Origin: Arcobacteraceae bacterium
Lineage (GTDB): Bacteria; Campylobacterota; Campylobacteria; Campylobacterales; Arcobacteraceae
DNA: 64,000 nucleotides
NCBI GenBank assembly: GCA_023138835.1
Contig: JAGLOP010000006.1
Span: forward strand, 1 to 64,000
Direction: 5' to 3'
In this document: positions 8,326-16,172 of the stretch, one piece after another
Numbering within the stretch: position 1 is the stretch's first letter
Layout: every line of letters begins with the position of its first letter
Notes under the pieces: model-generated
What the model was told of the DNA's origin: nothing
Seen by the model: only the letters and a program-made list of their open reading frames with translations
Database searches by the model: none
Position numbers and translations under genes: made by a program

Positions 8326-9309
8326 ATGAATAAAAGAGTTTATATTTTTATTGTGATTTTTACAATACTTTTAGTTGGTATTTTTTTTAATACCAAATCT
8401 GGCAAAGATGAAATAAAAACTTATACGGTTGCATTTGTATCATTATCTAAAGTTGATGACAATACATTTAACGGCTTTAAAAAACAGATGCAAATATATG
8501 GCTGGGAAGAAAATAAAAATATAAAATATATAGTTCCCGGAGCTGCCAAAAAAGTCAAAAATCTAAAATCTATTGTAAAATCTGTTGTTGAAAAAAAGCC
8601 GGACATAATATTAGTATCTAGTACTCCTGCCACGCAGGAGGTGAAAAGAGCAACAAAAAATCTTAATATACCTGTAGTATTTTGTCCTGTAAATGATCCA
8701 ATAAATTCAAATATATTGGTAAACCAAAATGCACCGGAAGGTCACATTACAGGCATTAGATTACCCATTGGAGATGCTAAAAGATTTGAATGGCTGCATA
8801 CAATTGCTCCGGATATTAAGAAGGTATTAGTTCCATATACGCCAAATGACGGTGGTTCCATTGCTTCAAGAGCTGACATAAAAGAGGTCGCTGAATTTTT
8901 AAATATAAATATTATAGAAAAACCATTTCCTGAGAATATAACTATGAAAGAATTTCTCAAGCAATGTGCAAAGTGTCAGGCAGAGGCAATATTTTTACCT
9001 AGAGATTCTAGAATAGAGGTACGAATAAAAGATTTCTCTAAATATGCAATAGAAAATAAGTTACCATTATCAGCACCTAGCTATCAGCAAGTTCAACAAG
9101 GTGCATTGTTTACATACGGCTTTATACATACAGAACTAGGAAAACAAGCCGCAAGAATGGTTGATAGAATTTTAAAAGGGGTAAAACCAACTGATTTACC
9201 GGTAAAATTTGGAAATGCCTACCTTGTAATTAATAAGAAAACAGCAAAATCAATTGGGATAAAATTTCCAAAAAATGCAATAAGAAATGCCAAACTTATT
9301 ATAAAATAA
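8326..9309 (+). CDS. Periplasmic substrate-binding protein, ABC_sub_bind (TrpX-like) family
   Basis: Extracytoplasmic binding protein of the PF04392-like family, which binds small molecules such as aromatic amino acids in characterised members. A hydrophobic N-terminal segment (about 5-22) without a lipobox Cys acts as signal peptide or anchor. The two-lobed fold shows in VAFVSLSKVDDNTFNGF at the first strand, KPDIILVSSTPATQ near residue 100 and GALFTYGF near 260. At 327 residues it is full length. No permease or ATPase gene follows; alaS is convergent. It may therefore feed a sensor, namely the divergent kinase, instead of a transporter. The ligand is unknown. Confidence 0.85.
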   Translation: MNKRVYIFIVIFTILLVGIFFNTKSGKDEIKTYTVAFVSLSKVDDNTFNGFKKQMQIYGWEENKNIKYIVPGAAKKVKNLKSIVKSVVEKKPDIILVSSTPATQEVKRATKNLNIPVVFCPVNDPINSNILVNQNAPEGHITGIRLPIGDAKRFEWLHTIAPDIKKVLVPYTPNDGGSIASRADIKEVAEFLNINIIEKPFPENITMKEFLKQCAKCQAEAIFLPRDSRIEVRIKDFSKYAIENKLPLSAPSYQQVQQGALFTYGFIHTELGKQAARMVDRILKGVKPTDLPVKFGNAYLVINKKTAKSIGIKFPKNAIRNAKLIIK

Positions 9310-9333
9310 TTAGCTCAAACTATAAATAAATCA

Positions 9334-9359
9334 AGAATATCTAAAATATTAGATATTCT
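9334..9359. terminator. Probable bidirectional terminator between binding-protein gene and alaS
   Basis: A perfect 11-bp stem (AGAATATCTAA paired with TTAGATATTCT) with a 4-nt loop overlaps the alaS stop codon and is followed by a short T-run on the plus strand. The stem is AT-rich, so termination would be modest. It separates two convergent genes. Confidence 0.5.
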
Positions 9360-11904
9360 CTTTTAAAAATTCCATAGCTTTTACTTTAGCTTCTTCCAAT
9401 TTAGAAGCATCTTTCCCACCGGCTTGTGCAAAATCAGGTCTTCCACCTCCGCCTCCGCCAACAATCGGAGCTACTGCTTTAATCCAATCACCGGCTTTAA
9501 CAGATGCATTTTTAACACCCGCAACTAGCATAACTTTATCGCCTTTAGCCTGTAAAAGTAAAATTGCTATTTTATCATGACCATTTTTCATATCATCAAC
9601 CAGTTTTTTAAGGTCACCATTTTGAACAATATCAACTACAACTTTAACACCATTTATTTCAACCTCTTCAAGTGGAGTTGATACATTGTCATGAGCGTCA
9701 TTTAATTCTTGTTTTAATTGTTTGATTTGCTCTTTTAATTTAGTAATACCTTGCAAGACATCTTTGTTTTTAACTTCGATTTCAAGTGTATTCATTTTAT
9801 TTATAATATCTTTAGTATAGGCAATAGCACTTAATCCACAAACAGCCTCAATTCTTCTAACTCCTGCACTTACACCGCTCTCTTTTGTGATATAAAAACT
9901 TCCAATTTCAGCAGTGCTTTTAACATGCGTTCCTCCACAAAATTCAACACTGACATCTCCAAATTCTACTACTCTGACTGTATCACCATATTTTTCACCA
10001 AACATAGCAATAGCACCTTTTGTTTTAGCTTCTTCAATCGGCAATTCTTCAACAGAACCTTTTATACCATGAGCAATCATAGAATTAACTAAATCCTCTA
10101 CCTCTTTCAGTTGTTCACTACTCACAGCTTTGGGATATGTAAAATCAAATCTTAATCTGCCAGTATCATTTAAACTTCCAGCTTGTGATACTGTTTCCCC
10201 TAATACCATTCGTAAAGCACTTTGCAGTAAATGTGTAGCACTGTGATGTTTTTCTATCTCTTCTCTTTGCACAACTATAGCTTCAACAGTTTCACCTACA
10301 TTTAAAGTAGAACTAACAACTTCTACTTTAGATAAATTAATATCAAAGAATTTAGCAGTTTCAGTGATAATCACTATATGCTCGCCATCTTCTAATGCAC
10401 CGGTATCTCCACTCTGCCCTCCGCTTGTAGCATAAAAAGGAGTTTTGTCAAGCATTACCCATCCAATACTATTCTTTTTTAAAATATTTACTTGTTTGAA
10501 ATTTTCATCAAGAAGTGCTGCTATTGTACTTTGGCAAGCAGTTTTCTCGTATCCTACAAATTCATTTTTCCCAATAGTTTCAAGGATTTGTTTAAAATCT
10601 CCATCTTTGGCTTTATCTCCGCTGCCTTTCCAAGCCGCTTTTGCTTTTGTTTTTTGTTCATTCATGCAAGCTTCAAAAGTATTTGTATCGACCACTTTCC
10701 CCTGCTCTCTTAACATATCTTCAGTTAAATCTAATGGGAAACCAAAAGTATCATAAAGTTTAAAAGCAATTTCACCATCAAATTTATCTTTTGTATTTGG
10801 CAACTCTTCGTTAAACAAATTCATACCTTTTTCAATAGTCTTAAAAAATCTTTCCTCTTCAAGTGAGATTTGTTCTTTGATATAGTTTTGTTTCTCTTCT
10901 AAAAATTTATAATGCCCACCTAATCCTTCAACTAAAGTATCTACGATATCACCCATAAACGGCTTTCTGAATCCAAGTAAATATCCGTGTCGTACAGCTC
11001 GTCTTAAAATTCTTCTTAAAACATAACCTCGACCCTCTTTATCAAATAAAATACCATCACTTAACATAAATGAAACAGCCCGCACATGATCAGCAATTAC
11101 TCTGTAACTACCTATATTTTCATCGGTTGGTTTAGCATTGCAAAGCTGGGCAATTTTATCAACCATAGGTTTAAATTGGCTGCTATCAAAGTTATTTAAA
11201 ACACCCTCTTTAATTGCAATAACTCTCTCCAATCCCATACCCGTATCAATTGACGGTTTTGGAAGCGGATTTAATGTTCCATCTTTTTGTCTATCATACT
11301 GCATAAATACAAGGTTCCAAATCTCTAAAAATCTATCACCTTCACCACCCATTTTATCCTCAGGACCATTGAAGTTTTCTTCACCTTGGTCATAAAAAAT
11401 CTCACTGCAAGGACCACAGGCACCAGTATCCCCCATAGACCAAAAATTATCTTTATCGCCAAATCGAATAATTCTATTAGGAGCAACTATTGTTTTCCAA
11501 ATATCAAAAGCTTCATCGTCACTATCGTGAATTGTTACCCAAAGTTTTTCAACTGGAAGTTCTAAATTTACAGTTATAAATTCCCAGGCATAATTAATAG
11601 CATCAACTTTAAAATAATCTCCAAAAGAAAAATTTCCAAGCATCTCAAAAAGTGTATGATGTCGTGCAGTATAACCTACATTTTCAAGGTCATTGTGCTT
11701 TCCGCCTGCTCGTAAACATAACTGACAACTTGTAGCTTTTGGATTGCTTGGAGTTGGAATTGCGCCTGTAAAGATATCTTTAAATTGTACCATACCGGCG
11801 TTGACAAACATTAAAGTCGGATCATCAGGCACTAAAGGCATAGAACTAACTATATCATGTCCCTTTGATTTAAAGTATTCCAAAAATTCTTTTCTAATAT
11901 CCAT
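9349..11904 (-). CDS. alaS: Alanyl-tRNA synthetase
   Basis: Charges tRNA-Ala with alanine and edits mischarged Ser and Gly. The class II catalytic core is at the N-terminus with the [19 protein letters not shown] motif. The editing domain carries HHSATHLL and the zinc-binding CGGTH. The C-terminal oligomerisation part ends with a Gly-rich [15 protein letters not shown] block. The N-terminus MDIRKEF matches family members, so I chose the ATG at 11904. In-frame upstream starts exist at 11916 (ATG) and 11946 (TTG), and none has a clear ribosome-binding site. The protein is 851 residues from the chosen start. Confidence 0.95.
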   Translation of the reverse strand: MDIRKEFLEYFKSKGHDIVSSMPLVPDDPTLMFVNAGMVQFKDIFTGAIPTPSNPKATSCQLCLRAGGKHNDLENVGYTARHHTLFEMLGNFSFGDYFKVDAINYAWEFITVNLELPVEKLWVTIHDSDDEAFDIWKTIVAPNRIIRFGDKDNFWSMGDTGACGPCSEIFYDQGEENFNGPEDKMGGEGDRFLEIWNLVFMQYDRQKDGTLNPLPKPSIDTGMGLERVIAIKEGVLNNFDSSQFKPMVDKIAQLCNAKPTDENIGSYRVIADHVRAVSFMLSDGILFDKEGRGYVLRRILRRAVRHGYLLGFRKPFMGDIVDTLVEGLGGHYKFLEEKQNYIKEQISLEEERFFKTIEKGMNLFNEELPNTKDKFDGEIAFKLYDTFGFPLDLTEDMLREQGKVVDTNTFEACMNEQKTKAKAAWKGSGDKAKDGDFKQILETIGKNEFVGYEKTACQSTIAALLDENFKQVNILKKNSIGWVMLDKTPFYATSGGQSGDTGALEDGEHIVIITETAKFFDINLSKVEVVSSTLNVGETVEAIVVQREEIEKHHSATHLLQSALRMVLGETVSQAGSLNDTGRLRFDFTYPKAVSSEQLKEVEDLVNSMIAHGIKGSVEELPIEEAKTKGAIAMFGEKYGDTVRVVEFGDVSVEFCGGTHVKSTAEIGSFYITKESGVSAGVRRIEAVCGLSAIAYTKDIINKMNTLEIEVKNKDVLQGITKLKEQIKQLKQELNDAHDNVSTPLEEVEINGVKVVVDIVQNGDLKKLVDDMKNGHDKIAILLLQAKGDKVMLVAGVKNASVKAGDWIKAVAPIVGGGGGGRPDFAQAGGKDASKLEEAKVKAMEFLKENI

Positions 11905-12027
11905 TTGTTTATCCATTTGTTTTATAATTTGTCGGATTCTATCCAAAATATGTTTTATAGCTTATAAATAGAATTAATAAAAACAATTTAATACATCTAT
12001 AAAAGCTTATTTAAAGTAATTGTTTCG

Positions 12028-12033
12028 TATAAT
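12028..12033 (+). promoter_or_regulatory. Probable -10 element for trxA
   Basis: A perfect TATAAT lies 28 nt before the trxA ATG, which is itself preceded by AAAGGA. No convincing -35 box is seen. This is inferred from consensus and position. Confidence 0.5.
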
Positions 12034-12060
12034 TTTTCAATTAAATTTAAAGGATATAAT

Positions 12061-12378
12061 ATGGGTAAATATATTGAATTAAACAACGATAATTTTGAAG
12101 CAACAATAAAAGAGGGTGTTTCTTTAGTAGATTTCTGGGCTCCTTGGTGTGGACCTTGTAGAATGATTGCTCCAGTGATTGAAGAATTAGCGGAAGAATT
12201 TGAAGGTAAAGCTTCAATTTGTAAAGTAAACACAGATGAAGAGCAAGATTTAGCTGTTAAGTTTGGAATCAGATCAATTCCTACAATTTTAATCATGAAA
12301 GATGGTGAAATTGTTGAAACTATGGTTGGAGCTTCTTCTAAACAAGCATTTGCTGATAAAATTAACGGTTTATTATAA
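12061..12378 (+). CDS. trxA: Thioredoxin
   Basis: Cytoplasmic disulfide reductase of 105 residues. The redox motif is WCGPC with Cys30 and Cys33, and the cis-Pro lies in RSIPTILIM. It donates electrons to ribonucleotide reductase, peroxiredoxins and other targets, and is recycled by the TrxB encoded 111 nt downstream. A strong hairpin with T-run after the stop separates most trxA transcripts from trxB. The order trxA-trxB is also found in Campylobacter. Confidence 0.97.
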   Translation: MGKYIELNNDNFEATIKEGVSLVDFWAPWCGPCRMIAPVIEELAEEFEGKASICKVNTDEEQDLAVKFGIRSIPTILIMKDGEIVETMVGASSKQAFADKINGLL

Positions 12379-12408
12379 AAAACTCTTAAACTTAAGCAAG
12401 AATTATTT

Positions 12409-12443
12409 AAAAAGGTTAGGTACTTTTGTATCTAACCTTTTTT
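12409..12443 (+). terminator. Rho-independent terminator after trxA
   Basis: The stem AAAAAGGTTAG pairs with CTAACCTTTTT around a 12-nt loop, and the downstream arm runs into a T-tract. This is the textbook arrangement for trxA termination, about 30 nt after its stop codon. Confidence 0.8.
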
Positions 12444-12451
12444 ATTTATAT

Positions 12452-12457
12452 TATACT
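12452..12457 (+). promoter_or_regulatory. Probable -10 element for trxB
   Basis: TATACT lies 33 nt before the trxB start and just after the trxA terminator, so trxB probably has its own promoter. This is inferred from consensus and position. Confidence 0.4.
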
Positions 12458-12489
12458 ATCATATATAAAATTTTTAAAAGGTAAAAAAT

Positions 12490-13419
12490 ATGTTAGATTT
12501 AGCAATAATTGGTGGTGGACCAGCAGGATTAACAGCAGGAATGTATGCTACTCGTGGTGGATTAAAAGATGTTACTATGTTTGAAAAAGGCTTACCTGGT
12601 GGACAAATTACTCAAAGTAGTGAGATAGAAAATTATCCAGGACAAATAGAAGTAGTTACAGGTATGGAACTTATGGATAAATGGCCGGATCAATGTAAAA
12701 GATTTGGGTTAAAACATGAAATGAGTGAAGTAAAACAAGTTGTAAAAAATGGTGAGATTTTTACTTTAACATTAAGTGGAGATAGTCAAATTAATGCAAA
12801 ATCAGTTTTAATAGCAACAGGAAGTGTACCTAGACCAGCTGGTATTAAAGGTGAAGCTGAATTTTTCGGTCGTGGTGTAAGTACTTGTGCCACTTGTGAC
12901 GGATTTTTTTACAAAAATAAAGATGTAGTTGTGATTGGTGGCGGAGATACTGCTATTGAAGAAGCTATATATTTAGCAAATATTTGTAAAATAGTTTATA
13001 TTGTACATAGAAGAGATGAATTTAGAGCTTCTCCGCATGAGGTGGAAAAACTAGCTAAATTTGACAATATCATACCAGTATTAAGCCATACAACAGAAGA
13101 GATTGTTGGTGATAATATGGGTGTAACTGGTGTAGTTGTGAAATCAAAAGAGACTGGTGAAACAAAAACTTTAGATGCTCTTGGAGCATTTATATTTGTA
13201 GGTCGTGATGTTTTAAATCAAACTTTAATCCAAGATGATGGAAGCTTTTTATGTGATGTAAATGAGTCTGGCGAAGTAAAAGTAGATTTAAAAATGAAAA
13301 CATCAGTTGAAGGACTATTTGCAGCAGGTGATATTAGAATTGATGCACCAAAACAAGTGGTATGTGCAGCAGGCGACGGGGCAGCAGCAGGTATTTCTGC
13401 TATTACATATTTACAATAA
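12490..13419 (+). CDS. trxB: Thioredoxin reductase
   Basis: NADPH-dependent flavoprotein that reduces thioredoxin. The N-terminal FAD-binding GGGPAGLTAGMYA motif starts near residue 8. The redox-active CATC pair is Cys133/Cys136. The NADPH-binding VVIGGGDTAIEEAIYL follows near 150, and the C-terminal FAD motif is GLFAAGDIR. At 309 residues it has the length of the low-molecular-weight bacterial type. An AAAAGG site precedes the ATG. Its stop is followed by a palindromic repeat and a convergent DUF1566 gene. Confidence 0.96.
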   Translation: MLDLAIIGGGPAGLTAGMYATRGGLKDVTMFEKGLPGGQITQSSEIENYPGQIEVVTGMELMDKWPDQCKRFGLKHEMSEVKQVVKNGEIFTLTLSGDSQINAKSVLIATGSVPRPAGIKGEAEFFGRGVSTCATCDGFFYKNKDVVVIGGGDTAIEEAIYLANICKIVYIVHRRDEFRASPHEVEKLAKFDNIIPVLSHTTEEIVGDNMGVTGVVVKSKETGETKTLDALGAFIFVGRDVLNQTLIQDDGSFLCDVNESGEVKVDLKMKTSVEGLFAAGDIRIDAPKQVVCAAGDGAAAGISAITYLQ

Positions 13420-13429
13420 GGTCACCCTA

Positions 13430-13453
13430 GTTCCCACTCAGGAGAGTTGGAAC
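13430..13453. repeat. GC-rich hairpin after trxB and downstream of a DUF1566 gene
   Basis: GTTCCCACTC and GAGTTGGAAC form a 10-bp stem with one mismatch and a 4-nt loop, followed by GAG. It is GC-rich for this genome. GTCACC is repeated at 13421-13426 and 13470-13475, flanking the hairpin. No T-run follows, so it is not an ordinary terminator. It could be a remnant of a dispersed palindromic repeat or, seen from the minus strand, a structured element 25 nt beyond the DUF1566 stop codon. Confidence 0.6.
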
Positions 13454-13478
13454 GAGCGAAACTATCAAAGTCACCAAA

Positions 13479-13907
13479 TCAATCGTTGTCTGCGGAACGA
13501 ACGCAACGAACATAAAAGGTATCAGTCGTCTTAGGATCCGGATAGCTTTCGCCGAGATCGAAGTTGACAACCCAAGCATTGGCAGGAATATTCTCATTTG
13601 TAGTAGACGACCAGTAATGGGAACTAACTACATTTATAAATGCACTACTTATAGAAGGATTATATGTACTTCTGTCTACTAACATATGAAGTTCATTAAA
13701 ATTTGCTAAATGCCAATCACTATAATCACCTAAAGTTAAAGCTTCACAATGAGTTATTGCATCTTCCCAATCTTTTGTAACACTGGCATCATCTTGCCAC
13801 ATAAGTCGTGTAGCAGTATCTATTACTACGCTTTTTTCATCATCTCTTATAAAATCTGCATTTGCCAGATTAACCAGCAACAATAAGCTTAATATATTTT
13901 TCTTCAT
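13479..13907 (-). CDS. Small secreted DUF1566 (Lcl C-terminal domain) protein
   Basis: A secreted or periplasmic protein of 142 residues made of a Sec signal peptide (about 1-17) and a single DUF1566 domain, which has a C-type-lectin-like fold in known members. Family marks are TRLMWQDD near residue 35, WHLANFNEL near 85, the YWSSTT segment near 115 and a terminal YVRCVRSAD. The last third is clearly richer in GC and in CGT, TTC, CTC and CCG codons than the start of the gene. Its final 31 coding bases nearly match those of the neighbouring lipoprotein gene. DUF1566 domains are known targets of diversity-generating retroelements; whether this is one is inference. The ATG has an AGGGAAA site. 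Confidence 0.8.
   Translation of the reverse strand: MKKNILSLLLLVNLANADFIRDDEKSVVIDTATRLMWQDDASVTKDWEDAITHCEALTLGDYSDWHLANFNELHMLVDRSTYNPSISSAFINVVSSHYWSSTTNENIPANAWVVNFDLGESYPDPKTTDTFYVRCVRSADND
13489..13519 (-). repeat. Shared 3'-terminal coding repeat, copy 1
   Basis: On the coding strand this encodes the end of the DUF1566 domain (TFYVRCVRSA). It matches 14017-14047 over 31 nt with two mismatches, of which 21 nt are identical. The core CGTTGCGTTCGTTCCGC contains no adenine on the coding strand. It is similar in position and composition to the initiation-of-mutagenic-homing end of retroelement target genes, but gene duplication would also explain it. Confidence 0.7.
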
Positions 13908-13934
13908 CTATTTTCCCTACCTTTTTTATTAAGT

Positions 13935-13956
13935 TGTAGCTATTTGCATAGCTACA
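13935..13956. repeat. Perfect 9-bp hairpin between the two DUF1566 genes
   Basis: TGTAGCTAT and ATAGCTACA pair perfectly around a 4-nt loop (TTGC on plus, GCAA on minus). It is 56 nt downstream of the lipoprotein gene stop and about 28 nt before the next start on the minus strand. There is no T-run on the minus strand. It may be a weak terminator, a repeat remnant or a recombination-related structure. Confidence 0.6.
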
Positions 13957-14012
13957 GTGTCCTTCAAAGGTCGCACAATGATTGTTGTACTCTCTCTAAA
14001 TTTTTCAAATTA

Positions 14013-15230
14013 TCAATCTGCGGAACGAACGCAACGAGCATAAACGGCAAAAGAATTAATAGTCATACCTACACGGCTATCAACGAAGTGGATATTCCAA
14101 ACATCGTTATTATTACTAGCACTTATAGTAGAAGACCGGTAATAGGAAATATTTGTATTAGTAAACACAGCATTAATTGCAGGCGAAGAAGTACCTTTAT
14201 CTGCAAGCTGAACAAACTCCTCAATAGTAGGCAATCTCCAAGCCGTACTTCCCCCTAAATTTAAATTATCACAATAAGCAATAGCATCAGTCCAATTATA
14301 TGTATTGTTATCATCCTCTTTTTGCCAGATTAATGTTGTGGCATTATCAGTTACTGTACCATTAGCGTTATCTGTGTAGCTTCTAGTTATTCCACGACTT
14401 AAAGTACCATCATCTTGTGTACCTGTTCCAGAAGTTCCGTCATTATCATATCCTTCCGTTATTTGCCCCGTTTTTAGAATAGTTCTATTCCCATCAACCA
14501 ATGAAGATATAATTGAGTTTTTATAATTTTTAACAAAATCTTCCATTCCTGAAGCAGTTCCGGTGTAAGAGTTAACTTTATTTAGAAAAATCCTAATTTT
14601 AAATTTACCATTTGAAGCAGAAGCATTTGAATCTGTATGGGCTCTTAAAAAAAGATTATCCAAACTTCCTTCATTTGCATTTATATTTGTTTTAAAAGTG
14701 GTTAGTAAAGTATCATCTTTTATCATCACATATAAAAGTTGAGATAGTTTTGATAGATTTAAATCATTTGAATTTATATAATCTACTGTAAACTCATCAA
14801 TTGTAGATATTCCTAATCCTAAATTAGCAAACTTAGATAATAATGTTGAATTATTTTCTAAAAATGTAGCAATAGGAGATAAGACACTACTACCACTTTG
14901 AGCAGTCATATTTATATCAAAAGAGGCATTTGTATCTTCCAGTTGACCGCCTGTTAAAGATAAAGGATATGTCGGACTACTTGCAAAAGTATATTTTCCA
15001 CTTGAACTATAAGTTGCTGTTTGTCCTAAAGCATCTTTTACTGTTGCATTTTTTATATATCCATCTACACCTGTTACAACTGTACCGCTTGTTGAAGATG
15101 ATCCACCTCCACTTCCACCACCACAACCTGTGAAAGTGATAGTTGATATTATTGTGGAAAGAAGTAGTAGAACCAGTTTCTGCTTAAGCACTCGCTTTTT
15201 TTTCCGAGAGTTTTTGATAATAGTTATCAT
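14013..15230 (-). CDS. DUF1566 domain lipoprotein
   Basis: A predicted lipoprotein of 405 residues. A basic N-terminus and hydrophobic segment (about 19-34) lead to the lipobox TFTGC, with Cys36 as lipidation site, then a Gly/Ser linker. Residues about 50-260 form an unrecognised extracytoplasmic region with a carboxypeptidase-like repeat look (VDGYIKNATVKDA). The C-terminal 120 residues are a DUF1566 domain with TTLIWQKEDD, WRLPTIEEF, YYRSSTIS and a closing YARCVRSAD. It precedes the second DUF1566 gene on the same strand. The final coding bases match that neighbour almost exactly. It may be surface-exposed. An AAGGA site precedes the ATG. Confidence 0.8.
   Translation of the reverse strand: MITIIKNSRKKKRVLKQKLVLLLLSTIISTITFTGCGGGSGGGSSSTSGTVVTGVDGYIKNATVKDALGQTATYSSSGKYTFASSPTYPLSLTGGQLEDTNASFDINMTAQSGSSVLSPIATFLENNSTLLSKFANLGLGISTIDEFTVDYINSNDLNLSKLSQLLYVMIKDDTLLTTFKTNINANEGSLDNLFLRAHTDSNASASNGKFKIRIFLNKVNSYTGTASGMEDFVKNYKNSIISSLVDGNRTILKTGQITEGYDNDGTSGTGTQDDGTLSRGITRSYTDNANGTVTDNATTLIWQKEDDNNTYNWTDAIAYCDNLNLGGSTAWRLPTIEEFVQLADKGTSSPAINAVFTNTNISYYRSSTISASNNNDVWNIHFVDSRVGMTINSFAVYARCVRSAD
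14017..14047 (-). repeat. Shared 3'-terminal coding repeat, copy 2
   Basis: This is the partner of 13489-13519. The first 21 nt on the plus strand are identical. The two mismatches (T/C and T/G on the coding strand) are both of the kind expected if a common template carried adenine there. It encodes AVYARCVRSA at the end of the lipoprotein. Confidence 0.7.
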
Positions 15231-15362
15231 TTTAGTGTCCTTATGTAAATAATTTATTTTGTTATAATGGAACTATATCATTAAAAAATAGCCAAAAAGT
15301 TTCATTTTGAATATTTTTTAATTAAGCCTATATTTACAATAAGTATCTTATCAATGATTGGG

Positions 15363-15368
15363 TATAAT
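15363..15368 (+). promoter_or_regulatory. Probable -10 element for dapB-purF
   Basis: A perfect TATAAT lies 30 nt before the dapB ATG, with an AAAAAGG site between. This is inferred from consensus and position. Confidence 0.5.
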
Positions 15369-15397
15369 TCATTTTATTTTTAAAAAAAGGTTTTTAT

Positions 15398-16171
15398 ATG
15401 TTAAAAGTTGGAATTTTAGGAAGTACGGGTAGAGTTGGTTCTTTACTTATCGATGATTTAGATATTGATGAAGAGTTAAGTGTAGGTTCAGTGCATGTAT
15501 TTGATGAATTAAAAAAAGTTTTGCCTGAGGGTACTGTTGTAACAAATGATATGCTTACATTGCTAGACGCTTGTGATGTTGCTATTGATTTTAGTGCTCC
15601 TACAGCTACTGAAGATTTATTATCTACGATTGTAAAAGCAGGTGCAGGAAAACCACTTGTAATTGCAACAACTGGATTTAATGAGCATCAAAAAAATCTT
15701 TTAATAGAAGCTTCTAAAGTGGTACCGATTCTTTATGCTACAAATATGAGTTTGGGTGTGGCAGTATTAAATAAACTAGTCGCTCTTGCTTCAAAAGCTT
15801 TAGCTGAATTCGATTGCGAAATTGTTGAACAGCATCATAGACATAAAGTTGACTCTCCAAGCGGAACAGCTTTAACTTTGGCAGAACATGCAGCAGATGC
15901 AAGAGGACTTAACCTTGATGATGTAAGAGTATCTGGAAGAGATGGGATAATTGGTGCTAGAACTAAAGATGAGATAGCTGTTATGAGCCTAAGAGGTGGA
16001 GATATAGTAGGTCGCCATACTGCAGGATTTTATAATGATGGTGAATTTATAGAATTAAATCATACAGCAACAAGCAGAAATACTTTTAGTAAAGGTGCTA
16101 TCAAAGCAGCTAAATGGATAATAAATCAAGATGCTGGATTATATAGTATAAATGATTGTTTAGGATTATAA
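15398..16171 (+). CDS. dapB: 4-hydroxy-tetrahydrodipicolinate reductase
   Basis: Reduces hydroxy-tetrahydrodipicolinate with NAD(P)H in the diaminopimelate/lysine pathway. The nucleotide-binding GILGSTGRVGSL motif is at residues 5-16. The catalytic and substrate segment EQHHRHKVDSPSGTAL at about 145-160 holds the conserved His and Lys. Length (257) is normal. purF begins one base after its stop, so the two are co-transcribed, an order also known in Campylobacter. Confidence 0.95.
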   Translation: MLKVGILGSTGRVGSLLIDDLDIDEELSVGSVHVFDELKKVLPEGTVVTNDMLTLLDACDVAIDFSAPTATEDLLSTIVKAGAGKPLVIATTGFNEHQKNLLIEASKVVPILYATNMSLGVAVLNKLVALASKALAEFDCEIVEQHHRHKVDSPSGTALTLAEHAADARGLNLDDVRVSGRDGIIGARTKDEIAVMSLRGGDIVGRHTAGFYNDGEFIELNHTATSRNTFSKGAIKAAKWIINQDAGLYSINDCLGL

Positions 16172-16172
16172 T

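Noticed and set aside
10445-10756. Open frame of 103 codons opposite alaS
   Set aside because: It lies wholly inside the alaS coding region, and its Phe/Ser-rich composition reflects the opposite strand of AT-rich coding sequence.
11997-12296. Open frame of 99 codons opposite trxA
   Set aside because: trxA is unambiguous, and the antisense frame lacks any start signal.
12409-12443. Regulatory attenuator controlling trxB
   Set aside because: The hairpin with T-run is a plain terminator for trxA, and trxB has its own -10-like box after it.
13944-14258. Open frame opposite the DUF1566 lipoprotein end
   Set aside because: The opposite frame encodes a recognisable DUF1566 domain with a signal peptide and good start, so this one is a shadow.
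13420-15397. Complete diversity-generating retroelement in the window
   Set aside because: No reverse transcriptase, accessory gene or adenine-rich template copy of the shared 21-nt tail was found on either strand here; only target-like genes are present.
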